Below, piece by piece: positions 29,276-37,335 of a DNA stretch of 42,314 bases. The position numbers and the translations under genes are program-made. How positions within the stretch are numbered: position 1 is the first letter of the stretch; the number at the start of each line of letters is the position of its first letter. The stretch spans positions 1 through 42,314 of the forward strand of contig JAFSJF010000055.1 of assembly GCA_017439405.1 (NCBI GenBank), given 5' to 3'. Source of the DNA: Bacteroidales bacterium (GTDB lineage: Bacteria; Bacteroidota; Bacteroidia; Bacteroidales; F082). The notes below the pieces were generated by a model that was not told where the DNA came from, searched no databases, and saw only the letters and a program-made list of their open reading frames with translations.

Positions 29276-31789
29276 ATGAAAAAAGTATCTTTACTCATTG
29301 CGATGATTGCCCTCGTTTGCGGCAATGCTTTCGCACAGTCGCTGTACTTTGATTTCAACGACTGCCCTGCTGGCGCTAAGATCGCCCAAACCCTTGGCGA
29401 TCCTTGGACTACTTGGTCGAATGCCCCTGGTGGCGGTGAAGACGGGGTCTTCGCCGAGGCTGGCGGCACTATGGCTGCCCATTTCACTTTCGGCAATGAC
29501 CAAGTCTTGAAGCTTGGTGGTATTGAGACGGGGGTTTTCGATCTCGTTTTCGATGCTTATGTTCCGAATGGAAAGAACGGTTATTTCAATGTGTTGCACC
29601 ACTTTGCAGGTGGTGGTTCCACATGGGCTGCACAGTTCTATCTCTGCTGCACCAATGATGGTAACAACACCACTGCTTTCGGTGAAGGTATGGGTACTGT
29701 CCACGCTGGTAGCAACAGCACCGTTGAAGTTCCCTGCGTCTATGACCAATGGATGCAGTACAGAGTTCACATCGACATGGACCAGGACTGGGCTACCCTT
29801 TACTGGAACATCGCTGGCCAGCCCGAGCAGGAAATGTGCTCTTGGCAATGGAGCCTCGACAGCTTCGGCAATAGTGTTGTCGGTCGTACTCTCGATGCCA
29901 TGGACTTCTATCCGCCCGAGAATGCTGCAACTTCTGAATTCTACATCGACAACATCGGTATCATCAGTGGTGCTGATGACCAGGTGTTGATCGACGACGA
30001 CTTTGAGGCCTATCCGCTTGGTGGCAAGATTGCCGAGAGCGCTATCGCCATTGGAAACGATTGGTGGACTACTTGGACCAACCATCCTGGTGGCAACGAA
30101 GATGGTGTCATCGCTGAAGCTGGTGGAACCCAGTGCGGTTACATCTCTGGCGCCAACGACAATGTCCTTCTTCTCGGTGGCCAAGAATCAGGTGCCTACG
30201 ACCTTGAGTTCGCTATTTATTGCGATGAAGGCAAGTATGGTTATTTCAATGTCCTCCATGAGTTCAATGGTAGCGGTTCGACATGGGCCATGCAGGCTTA
30301 TTTGAATGCAACCAATGATGGCAGCACTTCTTCTACTACCTATGTTCCTGGACATGGTACAGTTCACGCTGGTGCCAACAGCAATGGTGACATTCCAGCT
30401 GTCGTCAATGAGTGGATGTATTTTAGAATCCACGTTGATTGCGACCTTGACGTGGCAGAGCTGTTCTATCGTTCTGAGACCACCCAGCCTGAAGAAATCT
30501 CCATCGTGAGCTGGCAGTGGAGCCTCGACAGCTTTGGTGAGAACGTGGTTGGCCGTAAGATGGACGCCATGGACTTCTATGCACCTCATACCACTTTGGG
30601 CTGCTACTATCTTGATAACTTCAGATACACTAGAATCGGTCAAGAGACTGCCGCTGCACTTGAGTTTGACACTGAGGAAATTAATGTTGAACTGATGGAA
30701 GACGAGATGACTTCAGTGGACATCAACATCAGCAATGCTACTGGTACCTCGATCGGTGACTGGATTGCTTGGATCGACTTCGGCGATGGTGTTGACAATT
30801 CCAACATGACTCAAATCAATTATGATGCTGAAATAGGTGAGACTTCTTCGCTTGTCGGTATCAATGTCGAAACTCCTACTCTTGTTGAGGTTGGAGCTAT
30901 GTATCCTGGTGTTGCTTATGCTGGTTCGGTTATGGGAACCAAGATCGTTAGCGCACAATATGTGTTCTTCACCAATTCGGAAACGGGAACTATTGGCATT
31001 GAGCCTAATACCCCTGTGACCTTCCGCATTTATCAACAAGGAAAGAACGGACAACCTGGCGAACTTCTTGCCGAAAAGACCATCTCGTACAATGCAGTCG
31101 TCGCCGATGATTGGACCATTGCTACTTTTGACACCCCTGTTGCCCTTACGGGTTTCAATGTATGGGTCACTGTTGAATACACTCAATCTGTCAGTGGATA
31201 TGCCATGTCGTTTGATGGTACACAGGCTGTGGAACACGGTGATTACTACCGTACCAATGGTGGTGGCGCTTTCAGCAAATGCTCCGATGTCTTCTCGACC
31301 AATTATGGCAACTTCCATATCCGCATGAACTGCCAAGGCTCGCCCGCCCTTGCCACATGGGCTTCTTTGAACAAATCCGAAGGTTCCATCGCAATTGGTG
31401 GCTCAGATGAGCTTACTGTTACTTTGAATTCTATCGGCCTTGGCGACGGAGATGATCAAGAAGCTGAAATCGTCTTTTTGACCAACGACCCGAACAACAC
31501 TATGGTTATCATCCCGCTGAACCTGACCATCGATATCACTTCAGTCGACGAGAACGCGGTGAAACTTGCTGAGATTTATCCTAACCCCGCCACCACGAGT
31601 GTCACCCTCACGGGCGACAATCTGAGCAACGTGGCCATCTACAACGTGGCCGGTCAGCTCGTCCGCATCGTGAAGCTCGACAGCGTCGTCAACAACATCG
31701 AGATGGATGTTGAAGCCGGTGTCTACTTCTTCAGCGTCTACGACAACAATGGCCGCAACAGTGTGCAGCGTGTCGTCATCGTGAAGTAA
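29276..31789 (+). CDS. T9SS-secreted protein with duplicated lectin-like domains
   Basis: 837 residues. Signal peptide MKKVSLLIAMIALVCGNAFAQ. Two tandem copies of a ~205-residue jelly-roll domain (about 22-230 and 233-440), each with WTTW.N.PGG.EDGV.AEAGGT, GYFNVLH.F.G.GSTWA and SWQWSLDSFG..VVGR..DAMDFY. Then beta-rich linker modules (to ~755), and a T9SS sorting domain starting EIYPNPATTSVTL. The repeats resemble concanavalin-A/LamG-like folds that bind glycans; ligand unknown. Codon use is T-ending up to about 31550 and C-ending in the sorting domain. Strong own promoter and terminator. Confidence 0.8.
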   Translation: MKKVSLLIAMIALVCGNAFAQSLYFDFNDCPAGAKIAQTLGDPWTTWSNAPGGGEDGVFAEAGGTMAAHFTFGNDQVLKLGGIETGVFDLVFDAYVPNGKNGYFNVLHHFAGGGSTWAAQFYLCCTNDGNNTTAFGEGMGTVHAGSNSTVEVPCVYDQWMQYRVHIDMDQDWATLYWNIAGQPEQEMCSWQWSLDSFGNSVVGRTLDAMDFYPPENAATSEFYIDNIGIISGADDQVLIDDDFEAYPLGGKIAESAIAIGNDWWTTWTNHPGGNEDGVIAEAGGTQCGYISGANDNVLLLGGQESGAYDLEFAIYCDEGKYGYFNVLHEFNGSGSTWAMQAYLNATNDGSTSSTTYVPGHGTVHAGANSNGDIPAVVNEWMYFRIHVDCDLDVAELFYRSETTQPEEISIVSWQWSLDSFGENVVGRKMDAMDFYAPHTTLGCYYLDNFRYTRIGQETAAALEFDTEEINVELMEDEMTSVDINISNATGTSIGDWIAWIDFGDGVDNSNMTQINYDAEIGETSSLVGINVETPTLVEVGAMYPGVAYAGSVMGTKIVSAQYVFFTNSETGTIGIEPNTPVTFRIYQQGKNGQPGELLAEKTISYNAVVADDWTIATFDTPVALTGFNVWVTVEYTQSVSGYAMSFDGTQAVEHGDYYRTNGGGAFSKCSDVFSTNYGNFHIRMNCQGSPALATWASLNKSEGSIAIGGSDELTVTLNSIGLGDGDDQEAEIVFLTNDPNNTMVIIPLNLTIDITSVDENAVKLAEIYPNPATTSVTLTGDNLSNVAIYNVAGQLVRIVKLDSVVNNIEMDVEAGVYFFSVYDNNGRNSVQRVVIVK

Positions 31790-31817
31790 GAGATCCTTGC
31801 CTGACGGCTGAAATAAG

Positions 31818-31848
31818 AATCCGCTCCTTTTTGGGGCGGATTTTTTTT
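31818..31848 (+). terminator. Terminator of the duplicated-domain T9SS gene
   Basis: Ten-pair stem 31818-31827/31833-31842 with one G-U pair, loop TTTTT, then eight Ts (31841-31848). Confidence 0.85.
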
Positions 31849-31921
31849 GGCTTGACCCGCAGAAGTGGGAATCCAAGGAAGGTTTTTAGGGAGATTCCGT
31901 CTGACTTTATCAAAACTTTAC

Positions 31922-31929
31922 TAACTTTG
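31922..31929 (+). promoter_or_regulatory. -7 box of the lipoprotein gene at 31952
   Basis: TAACTTTG followed by CCC; a CTG stands at 31901-31903 where TTG is expected (18-base spacer). Ends 22 bases before the ATG. Confidence 0.5.
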
Positions 31930-31951
31930 CCCTGTCAAAACCCGAAGAACC

Positions 31952-33007
31952 ATGAAGAAGATCCTCGTTCCCCTCGCAGCGAGCCTTCTCGTCGCGCTGC
32001 TTTCCTCCTGCAGGCACGAAGTCGACCTGTTTGGCGATTACAGGGAAATCCCTGTCATCTATGGCCTGCTCGATGCCAAGGCCGACACCAATTTCGTGAA
32101 AATCACCCGCTCTTTCTATACTCTTGGCGATGCTTATCCGGTTGCCATGAACCCTGATTCGAGCCACTATCCGGGCCGCTTGGACGTGCGCCTCACCGAA
32201 TACTGCAACGGCGAGCGCATCCGCGAGATCGTCCTCGACACCATCACCATTGGCAACAAGCAACAAGGCGTTTTCTATGCGCCCAAACAGAAACTCTACT
32301 ACACCACCGAGAAGCTGGGACACAACACCGACAGCCGGAAATACAGTTACATGCTTGCCGTTGCCTTGCCTGATTCAACCCTACACGTCAAGGCCGACTT
32401 GGTTGGCTCCAACAACTTCAAGGTGAAGAGCCTGGCCGTGAACTTCTCGAAGCAGTATTTTGGCACACGCCGGCCTTTCTATTTTCATTCTGCCGTCAAT
32501 GCTGCCTACTATGAAGTGGAGATGGCATTCACCTTCAAAGAGCGCCGCACCCCCGATTCCGATTCGGTGCCTCGCACCATGAGATGGAAGGTGGGAAACT
32601 ATGAGGACTATTATCTCGCCAACCATACTGCCGAGGATGGCTCCTATGTCTTCAATTACCGCCCAGAGACGTTCTACAGCGTCCTCCGCGAGTTTCTTGG
32701 CGACGATACGTTGACTGACGGTGTGGTGAGGTTCATTGGCGATTACCCCATCGAACTCGTCATCAGTGCTTGCGGGAAAAATCTGCGCCAGTACATCTAT
32801 TTCAACGACCCCGCCAACAGCGTCAATCCCGGCGACCCCGACTTTTCGCTCATCAATGGGGGCTTGGGCGTGTTATCCTCACGGATGACCTTGTGCCGCA
32901 AGCTGAGGCTGGGTGGCGAAACCGTACCCGAACTGATGGAGAACAGGTATTGGGGATTCAGGTTTATGGGCGGAGACTTGAAGGACGGGTCAACTCGGCC
33001 AGAATGA
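31952..33007 (+). CDS. DUF4249-like lipoprotein
   Basis: 351 residues with lipobox LLSSC (C20). A beta-rich mature region follows, starting EVDLFGDYREIPVIYGLLD and DTNFVKITRSF, which resembles the DUF4249-type lipoproteins of Bacteroidetes, often found beside TonB-dependent receptors; none is adjacent here. Function unknown. Its 3' end overlaps the convergent TrmH-type gene by 44 bases (32964-33007), with no terminator in between. Identification is by general resemblance only. Confidence 0.65.
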   Translation: MKKILVPLAASLLVALLSSCRHEVDLFGDYREIPVIYGLLDAKADTNFVKITRSFYTLGDAYPVAMNPDSSHYPGRLDVRLTEYCNGERIREIVLDTITIGNKQQGVFYAPKQKLYYTTEKLGHNTDSRKYSYMLAVALPDSTLHVKADLVGSNNFKVKSLAVNFSKQYFGTRRPFYFHSAVNAAYYEVEMAFTFKERRTPDSDSVPRTMRWKVGNYEDYYLANHTAEDGSYVFNYRPETFYSVLREFLGDDTLTDGVVRFIGDYPIELVISACGKNLRQYIYFNDPANSVNPGDPDFSLINGGLGVLSSRMTLCRKLRLGGETVPELMENRYWGFRFMGGDLKDGSTRPE

Positions 33008-33719
33008 TGCCTCCGGCCACGGCCGCGTTGAGCGATTCGGTGGCGCTGCCTCCCATACGCGGGATGGTGATAGGATGGGTGATGTGCGGAAGGATTTCAC
33101 GGCGGATGCCATGCGACTCGCTCCCGATGACGATGACACCTTCGGGTTTCTCCTGCAAATGAAACAGGTTCTCGCCTTCGAGCAAGGCACCATACACGGC
33201 CTTGCCGCTTCTTTTTTCTTCCGCAAGGAATGTCGCCAAGTCGCTTCTCCAAACCTTCACCCTGAAAAGCGAACCCATGGTGGCCTGCACCGTCTTGGGG
33301 TTCCAAAGCTCGACGCAGTCGGGGCTGCACACGATGTCGTGCAGGCCGAACCACTCCGCCGTGCGGATGAGGGTGCCCATGTTGCCTGGGTTGGCGATGC
33401 CGTCCAAGGCCAACACGAGGTGCGCTGTGCCTGAGAGAGGCCTTTCCTCGGGGATTCGAACCACGGCAAGGATTCCTGGCGGCGTTTCGAAGGCGCTCAT
33501 CTGTGCCATCTGCGCCTCGCTGACGGTCTCGGCGGTAGGGAAGGCCGCTCCACGGGCTTCGATGAAGGCCGGGGTGGCATAGAGGCCAACTACCTTGAGT
33601 CCGGAACGGAGCAGCTCTTCGGCCATCTTGCGTCCTTCGACGACGAACAGCCCCAGCTCCTTGCGGAATTTTTGCTGGTGCAGCGAGGCGACTTGTTTTA
33701 GGGTGTTTTTCGTAATCAT
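32964..33719 (-). CDS. TrmH/SpoU-family RNA 2'-O-methyltransferase
   Basis: 251 residues. N-terminal substrate-binding domain (~1-95, with FVVEGRKMAEELL) and C-terminal SPOUT knot with motif 1 ALDGIANPGNMGTLIRTAEW, motif 2 VIVIGSESHGI and motif 3 SLNAAVAGGIILAEL. Transfers a methyl group from SAM to a ribose 2'-OH in rRNA or tRNA; the exact site is not predictable. The SPOUT domain is complete, and the overlap with the convergent lipoprotein gene affects only the last ~14 codons. A terminator at 33733-33763 separates it from the upstream rpsF operon. Confidence 0.92.
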   Translation of the reverse strand: MITKNTLKQVASLHQQKFRKELGLFVVEGRKMAEELLRSGLKVVGLYATPAFIEARGAAFPTAETVSEAQMAQMSAFETPPGILAVVRIPEERPLSGTAHLVLALDGIANPGNMGTLIRTAEWFGLHDIVCSPDCVELWNPKTVQATMGSLFRVKVWRSDLATFLAEEKRSGKAVYGALLEGENLFHLQEKPEGVIVIGSESHGIRREILPHITHPITIPRMGGSATESLNAAVAGGIILAELTRPSSLRP

Positions 33720-33732
33720 CGGCCAAAACTAC

Positions 33733-33763
33733 AAAAAAAAACTGCTCCCCGTGAGGAGAGCAG
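33733..33763 (-). terminator. Terminator of the rpsF-rpsR-rplI operon
   Basis: On the minus strand, nine-pair stem (33763-33755 with 33750-33742, one G-U) with a 4-base loop and nine Ts (33741-33733). Confidence 0.8.
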
Positions 33764-33799
33764 CCAAAAACTTATGAAAAAGATTCTACTTTTCTTGGT

Positions 33800-34249
33800 T
33801 TATTCGGCGAAGACGTTGAAATCGACTTCAACCTGCACTTCCTTGTGCAGCTTCACCTTGGCTTTGTATTCGCCCACTTCCTTGATGGCTTCCTCGTTGA
33901 TGACGATTTGCTTGCGATCGACTTCGAGGTTGGTGGCCTCCTTGATGGCGTTGGCAATCATGATGTTGTTCACCGAGCCGAAGATCTTGCCGGTGGCGGC
34001 AGCCTTGGCGGGGATTTGGAGCTTCAGGCCTTCCAAGACCTTGGCCTTTTCGAGGGCTTCGTTCTTGACTTTTTCCTCTTTGTGTGCTCTTTGGCGCAAC
34101 TCTTCGGCCAAGACCTTGCGGTTTCTTTCGGTGGCGAGGATGGCCATTCCCCTCGGGATGAGGAAGTTGCGGGCGTAACCAGGTTTCACGGTGACGATGT
34201 CGTCCTTATATCCTAAGTTGTTGACGTCTTGTTTCAGAATGATATCCAT
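33800..34249 (-). CDS. rplI: 50S ribosomal protein bL9
   Basis: 149 residues. N-terminal rRNA-binding domain with the family signature (DIILKQDVNNLGYKDDIVTV, PGYARNFLIPRG), a long central helix (RKVLAEELRQRAHKEEKVKNE) and a C-terminal domain ending VDFNVFAE. Structural protein of the large subunit near the L1 stalk. Third gene of rpsF-rpsR-rplI, 18 bases after rpsR. A terminator follows at 33733-33763. Confidence 0.97.
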   Translation of the reverse strand: MDIILKQDVNNLGYKDDIVTVKPGYARNFLIPRGMAILATERNRKVLAEELRQRAHKEEKVKNEALEKAKVLEGLKLQIPAKAAATGKIFGSVNNIMIANAIKEATNLEVDRKQIVINEEAIKEVGEYKAKVKLHKEVQVEVDFNVFAE

Positions 34250-34267
34250 TTGTTGTCCTCCTTCAAA

Positions 34268-34537
34268 TTATTTCAAACAGTCTGCTACGTAAGGCATCAG
34301 GGCGAGGTGGCGGGCACGCTTGACGGCTTGGGCGACCTTGCGCTGGTATTTGTTGGAAGTGCCGGTGATGCGGCGGGGCAGGATCTTGCCTTGCTCGTTG
34401 ACGAACTTCAGCAAAAAGTCGGCATCCTTGTAGTCGATGTATTTGATGCGGTTCTTCTTGAAGCGGCAGTATTTCTTTCTCTTGGTATCGACCGCGATCG
34501 GGGTCAGATATTTGATGTCGTTGTTGTTCTGTGCCAT
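34268..34537 (-). CDS. rpsR: 30S ribosomal protein bS18
   Basis: 89 residues with the bS18 pattern: [36 protein letters not shown] and [21 protein letters not shown]. Binds 16S rRNA as a heterodimer with bS6, encoded just upstream. Spaced 27 bases from rpsF and 18 from rplI, the standard operon order. Confidence 0.97.
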   Translation of the reverse strand: MAQNNNDIKYLTPIAVDTKRKKYCRFKKNRIKYIDYKDADFLLKFVNEQGKILPRRITGTSNKYQRKVAQAVKRARHLALMPYVADCLK

Positions 34538-34564
34538 TTCTCTAAGGTTTTTAAAGGTTCGACA

Positions 34565-34912
34565 TTAGGCCTCGGCTGCGGCTTCGGCGGCTTTCTTGCG
34601 TTTCTTCTCGTTGTAGGCGATGGCGTGCTTGTCGAGCTTCACGGTGAGGAAGCGCAGGATGCGCTCGTCGCGTTTCAGTTCGGTTTCGACATCAGCGATG
34701 ACATTTCCTTCGGCCTTGTACTCGATGAGTTGGTAAAAACCGGTGGATTTCTTTTGGATGGGGTAGGCGAGCTTGCGCATTCCCCAGTTCTCTTCATGAA
34801 CGATCTCTGCACCGCGATTGGTCAGATGATCCTCATACTTCTTTACCGCTTCCTTCATCTGTTCGTCAGACAAAACGGGAGTTAAAATGAAAACGGTTTC
34901 GTACTGATTCAT
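34565..34912 (-). CDS. rpsF: 30S ribosomal protein bS6
   Basis: 115 residues with the bS6 fold markers: [40 protein letters not shown] and [11 protein letters not shown]. The C-terminus is Lys/Ala-rich. First gene of the operon, with the best-fitting promoter on the minus strand. The leader (34913 to ~34965) contains a small hairpin GCTT-AAC-AAGC; I cannot say whether it is an S6:S18 feedback site. Confidence 0.97.
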   Translation of the reverse strand: MNQYETVFILTPVLSDEQMKEAVKKYEDHLTNRGAEIVHEENWGMRKLAYPIQKKSTGFYQLIEYKAEGNVIADVETELKRDERILRFLTVKLDKHAIAYNEKKRKKAAEAAAEA

Positions 34913-34969
34913 AATTGTTTGATAGTTAATGAATTAAATTATTAATGGTGTTTGCTTGTTAAGCGGGTG

Positions 34970-34999
34970 CAAAGGTACGGATTTTTTCTTAATCTACAA
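34970..34999 (-). promoter_or_regulatory. Promoter of rpsF-rpsR-rplI
   Basis: Minus strand: TTG (34999-34997), exactly 19-base spacer, TACCTTTG (34977-34970). The -33 box lies immediately upstream of, and next to, the stop codon of the epimerase gene (34996-34994). Confidence 0.8.
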
Positions 35000-36136
35000 C
35001 ACTTTAGAGGAAATTATTTTTTCGAGCGTGAACTCCGCGGCATGGCCATCGCCGAAGATTTCGGGGAAGGTCATCGGCGGGCGTTCTTCGAAGTGACACC
35101 AAGCCTCCATGATGCGCGTCTCGTCGGCATCGGCGAGGATGGCGTTGCCGGTTTCCACGATTTCCACCCATTCGGTTTCGGGCCGCAGGATGATGCAGGG
35201 CTTCTTGAAGAAATAGGCTTCTTTCTGCACGCCGCCCGAGTCGGTCATCACCAAGCGGGCATTGCGCTCCAAGGCTATCATCTCCAAGAAGGAAACGGGG
35301 GGAATGATTTTGATGTTCAAACTATTGAAGATTTGCTTTTGTAGGTCTTCATTGAGGTTGGTTTTCAAGAGTTTGTCGGTTCTTGGATGTAAAGGTAGCA
35401 CGATTAGACATTCCTTTGACAAGCGAATCAGGGCATTGAAAATCGCGCTGAGCCTTTCTGGATGGTCGGTGTTGCTGTCACGGTGGATGGTGGCCAGTAC
35501 GAAGTCTTTGCCTTTTAGTCCCAATTCGCTGATAATGTTGTTTTTGGCCTCTGCGATTTCGGCGAAATGCAGGCTGTTGTCGTACATGATGTCGCCGCAG
35601 TGCCATACTTTTGGGTTGTTGATGTTGAATGGTCCGTCGTTGTCCATCTGAAAGCCTTCGCGCATCAGGTTCTCCACTCCGGCCTGGGTGGGCGTGAAGA
35701 GCAGGGTGGAGCAGTGGTCGCACACAATGCGGTTGATTTCCTCGGGCATGGCTTTGTTGAACGAGCGTAATCCCGCCTCGATGTGGACGATGGGAACATG
35801 GATTTTGGCGGCTGCCACGGCTCCGGCGAGGGTTGAGTTGGTGTCGCCATACAGCACGAGGAAGTCGGGACGCTCCTTTATTAATATGGCCTCGATGCCT
35901 TCAGTCATGCGGGCGGTCTGAACGCCGTGGGAGGCCGAGCCGACGTGGAGGTTATGGTCGGGACGGGGAATGTCGAGCTCGTCGAAGAAGACTTGTGACA
36001 TGTTTTCGTCGTAGTGTTGCCCTGTGTGGACGATGACTTCCTGTATTTCGTTGGCATAGTGCAACTTGATGGCGCGACTCAATGCAGCTGCCTTGATGAT
36101 TTGCGGTCTGGCTCCGATGACGGTGACGATTTTCAT
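34994..36136 (-). CDS. UDP-GlcNAc 2-epimerase family protein, WbpI-like
   Basis: 380 residues, the family's length. Non-hydrolysing UDP-sugar 2-epimerase: IGARPQIIKAAALSRAI, HTGQHYDENMS, YGDTNSTLAGAVAAAK, HIEAGLRSFN, MPEEINR, TDSGGVQKEAYF. Several of these (GARPQ, YGDTNSTLAG, AGLRSFN, MPEEINR) fit WbpI, which acts on UDP-2,3-diacetamido-glucuronic acid, better than E. coli WecB (GTRPEAIK, HGDTTTT). Expected role: making a ManNAc-type precursor for surface polysaccharide. Located 15 bases after radC's stop and not in an obvious polysaccharide cluster. Annotation pipelines would call it wecB. Confidence 0.88.
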   Translation of the reverse strand: MKIVTVIGARPQIIKAAALSRAIKLHYANEIQEVIVHTGQHYDENMSQVFFDELDIPRPDHNLHVGSASHGVQTARMTEGIEAILIKERPDFLVLYGDTNSTLAGAVAAAKIHVPIVHIEAGLRSFNKAMPEEINRIVCDHCSTLLFTPTQAGVENLMREGFQMDNDGPFNINNPKVWHCGDIMYDNSLHFAEIAEAKNNIISELGLKGKDFVLATIHRDSNTDHPERLSAIFNALIRLSKECLIVLPLHPRTDKLLKTNLNEDLQKQIFNSLNIKIIPPVSFLEMIALERNARLVMTDSGGVQKEAYFFKKPCIILRPETEWVEIVETGNAILADADETRIMEAWCHFEERPPMTFPEIFGDGHAAEFTLEKIISSKVL

Positions 36137-36151
36137 GGCTTGATGTGAGGG

Positions 36152-36850
36152 TTAAAGGGTCATTTCCCCGCTGTCGAGGAAGCTGTAGTATTGGTTTTTG
36201 CCGATGATGACATGATCGACGAGGTTGATGTCCAAGAGCTTCCCTGCGGCGATGAATTTCTGGGTGATGAGGCGGTCGTCTTGGCTGGGCGATGGGATTC
36301 CGGTGGGGTGGTTGTGGCCGATAATGAGGCCTGTCGCTCCCACTGTGATGGCATTCCTGAAGATGATTTTCGGGTCGGCGATGGAATGGGTGATGCCACC
36401 TTTGCTGACGCATTCCACCTTGAGTACCTTCTGCTTTTGGTTGAGATACAAGGCGAAGAAGTTCTCTTGCGAGGGGTCTTCGAGGTAGGGGAGGAATCGC
36501 TCGTAGGCGTCTTTCGAGTCTTTCAGTGTGTTGTCGGTGTTGGCTTCGGCGGCGCGTCGGCGTTTGCCCAATTCCAATGCAGCCATGATGGTGACGGCCT
36601 TGGCTTCGCCGATGCCGTTGTGGCGTGTCAGGTCGTTGATGCTGAGTTCTGAAAGCTCGATGAGATTGTTGCCCACGCTGTCTAATATGGAGCGTGACAG
36701 CTCTACCGCCGACTGTTTGCTGTTGCCCGATCCGATGAGGATGGCGATGAGTTCGGCGTTGCTGAGTGCCGACTTGCCTTTGTGCATCATTTTTTCGCGC
36801 GGGCGGTCGTCTGCAGCCCATTCTTTGATGGTTTTTTTCTCGTTGCTCAT
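36152..36850 (-). CDS. radC: RadC family JAB1/MPN-domain protein
   Basis: 232 residues from the ATG at 36850; the open frame runs to 36943, but that part covers the promoter and the rpsT terminator, and family members begin near MSNEKKTIKEWAADDRPREK. N-terminal helix-hairpin-helix (LTRHNGIGEAKAVTIMAALEL) and C-terminal JAMM metalloprotease-like motif (HNHPTGIPSPSQDD) with EN..ALYLNQK upstream. Once linked to DNA repair, the family's function is unclear. Has its own promoter; the epimerase gene follows 15 bases later. Confidence 0.93.
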   Translation of the reverse strand: MSNEKKTIKEWAADDRPREKMMHKGKSALSNAELIAILIGSGNSKQSAVELSRSILDSVGNNLIELSELSINDLTRHNGIGEAKAVTIMAALELGKRRRAAEANTDNTLKDSKDAYERFLPYLEDPSQENFFALYLNQKQKVLKVECVSKGGITHSIADPKIIFRNAITVGATGLIIGHNHPTGIPSPSQDDRLITQKFIAAGKLLDINLVDHVIIGKNQYYSFLDSGEMTL

Positions 36851-36873
36851 GGTTCGGCGTGGTTTGAAGCCTG

Positions 36874-36902
36874 CAAAGATAGCGATTTTTGGATTGTTGC
36901 AA
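36874..36902 (-). promoter_or_regulatory. Promoter of radC
   Basis: Minus strand: TTG (36902-36900), 18-base spacer, TATCTTTG (36881-36874), followed by CAGG. Supports the start at 36850. Confidence 0.75.
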
Positions 36903-36904
36903 CC

Positions 36905-36935
36905 AAAAAAGCCTCTCCTAATGTTTAGAAGAGGC
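36905..36935 (-). terminator. Terminator of rpsT
   Basis: Minus strand: nine-pair stem 36935-36927/36919-36911 with one G-U pair, 7-base loop, T run 36910-36905. Confidence 0.8.
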
Positions 36936-36960
36936 ACATGCATCTATGAAAAACAAAAAT

Positions 36961-37215
36961 TTACGCTAGTTTTGCGGTATGCTTCGTCATTTTCGACTTC
37001 AGGTTGGCAGCCTTGTTCTTGTGGATGATGCCACGACGAGCCACCCTGTCGATAATCGAGTAAATCTTCGGAAGCTGGGCCTCGGCTTCGCTCTTGTCGG
37101 TCAGAGCCCTGAACTTCCTCACCTCGTTACGCATGTTCTTGGCATAGTAACGGTTGTGTAAGCGTCTTTTTTCCGACTGACGGACTCTTTTTAATGCGTC
37201 TTTGTGGTTTGCCAT
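36961..37215 (-). CDS. rpsT: 30S ribosomal protein bS20
   Basis: 84 residues, helical and basic: MANHKDALKRVRQSEKRRLH, NEVRKFRALTDK, and HKNKAANLKSKMTKHTAKLA at the end. Binds 16S rRNA early in assembly. Monocistronic, with its own promoter and terminator. Confidence 0.97.
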   Translation of the reverse strand: MANHKDALKRVRQSEKRRLHNRYYAKNMRNEVRKFRALTDKSEAEAQLPKIYSIIDRVARRGIIHKNKAANLKSKMTKHTAKLA

Positions 37216-37261
37216 ATCTTTATTCTTTATTATTCTTTTAATGTATTCTCATTTCGGGCTG

Positions 37262-37290
37262 CAAAATTACAACTTTTTTCCGAAATCCAA
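37262..37290 (-). promoter_or_regulatory. Promoter of rpsT
   Basis: Minus strand: TTG (37290-37288), 18-base spacer, TAATTTTG (37269-37262), then CAGCCC. Confidence 0.75.
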
Positions 37291-37335
37291 CCTGATTTGG
37301 CGATTTTTTTTATTATAAATACTTAATCGATTGAT

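Noticed and set aside
36851-36943. Upstream extension of radC
   Set aside because: Would cover the radC promoter and the rpsT terminator; family start fits 36850.
37216-37335. Small gene or RNA between mtaB and rpsT
   Set aside because: The 120 bases hold only the rpsT promoter and an A-rich stretch; no further structure found.
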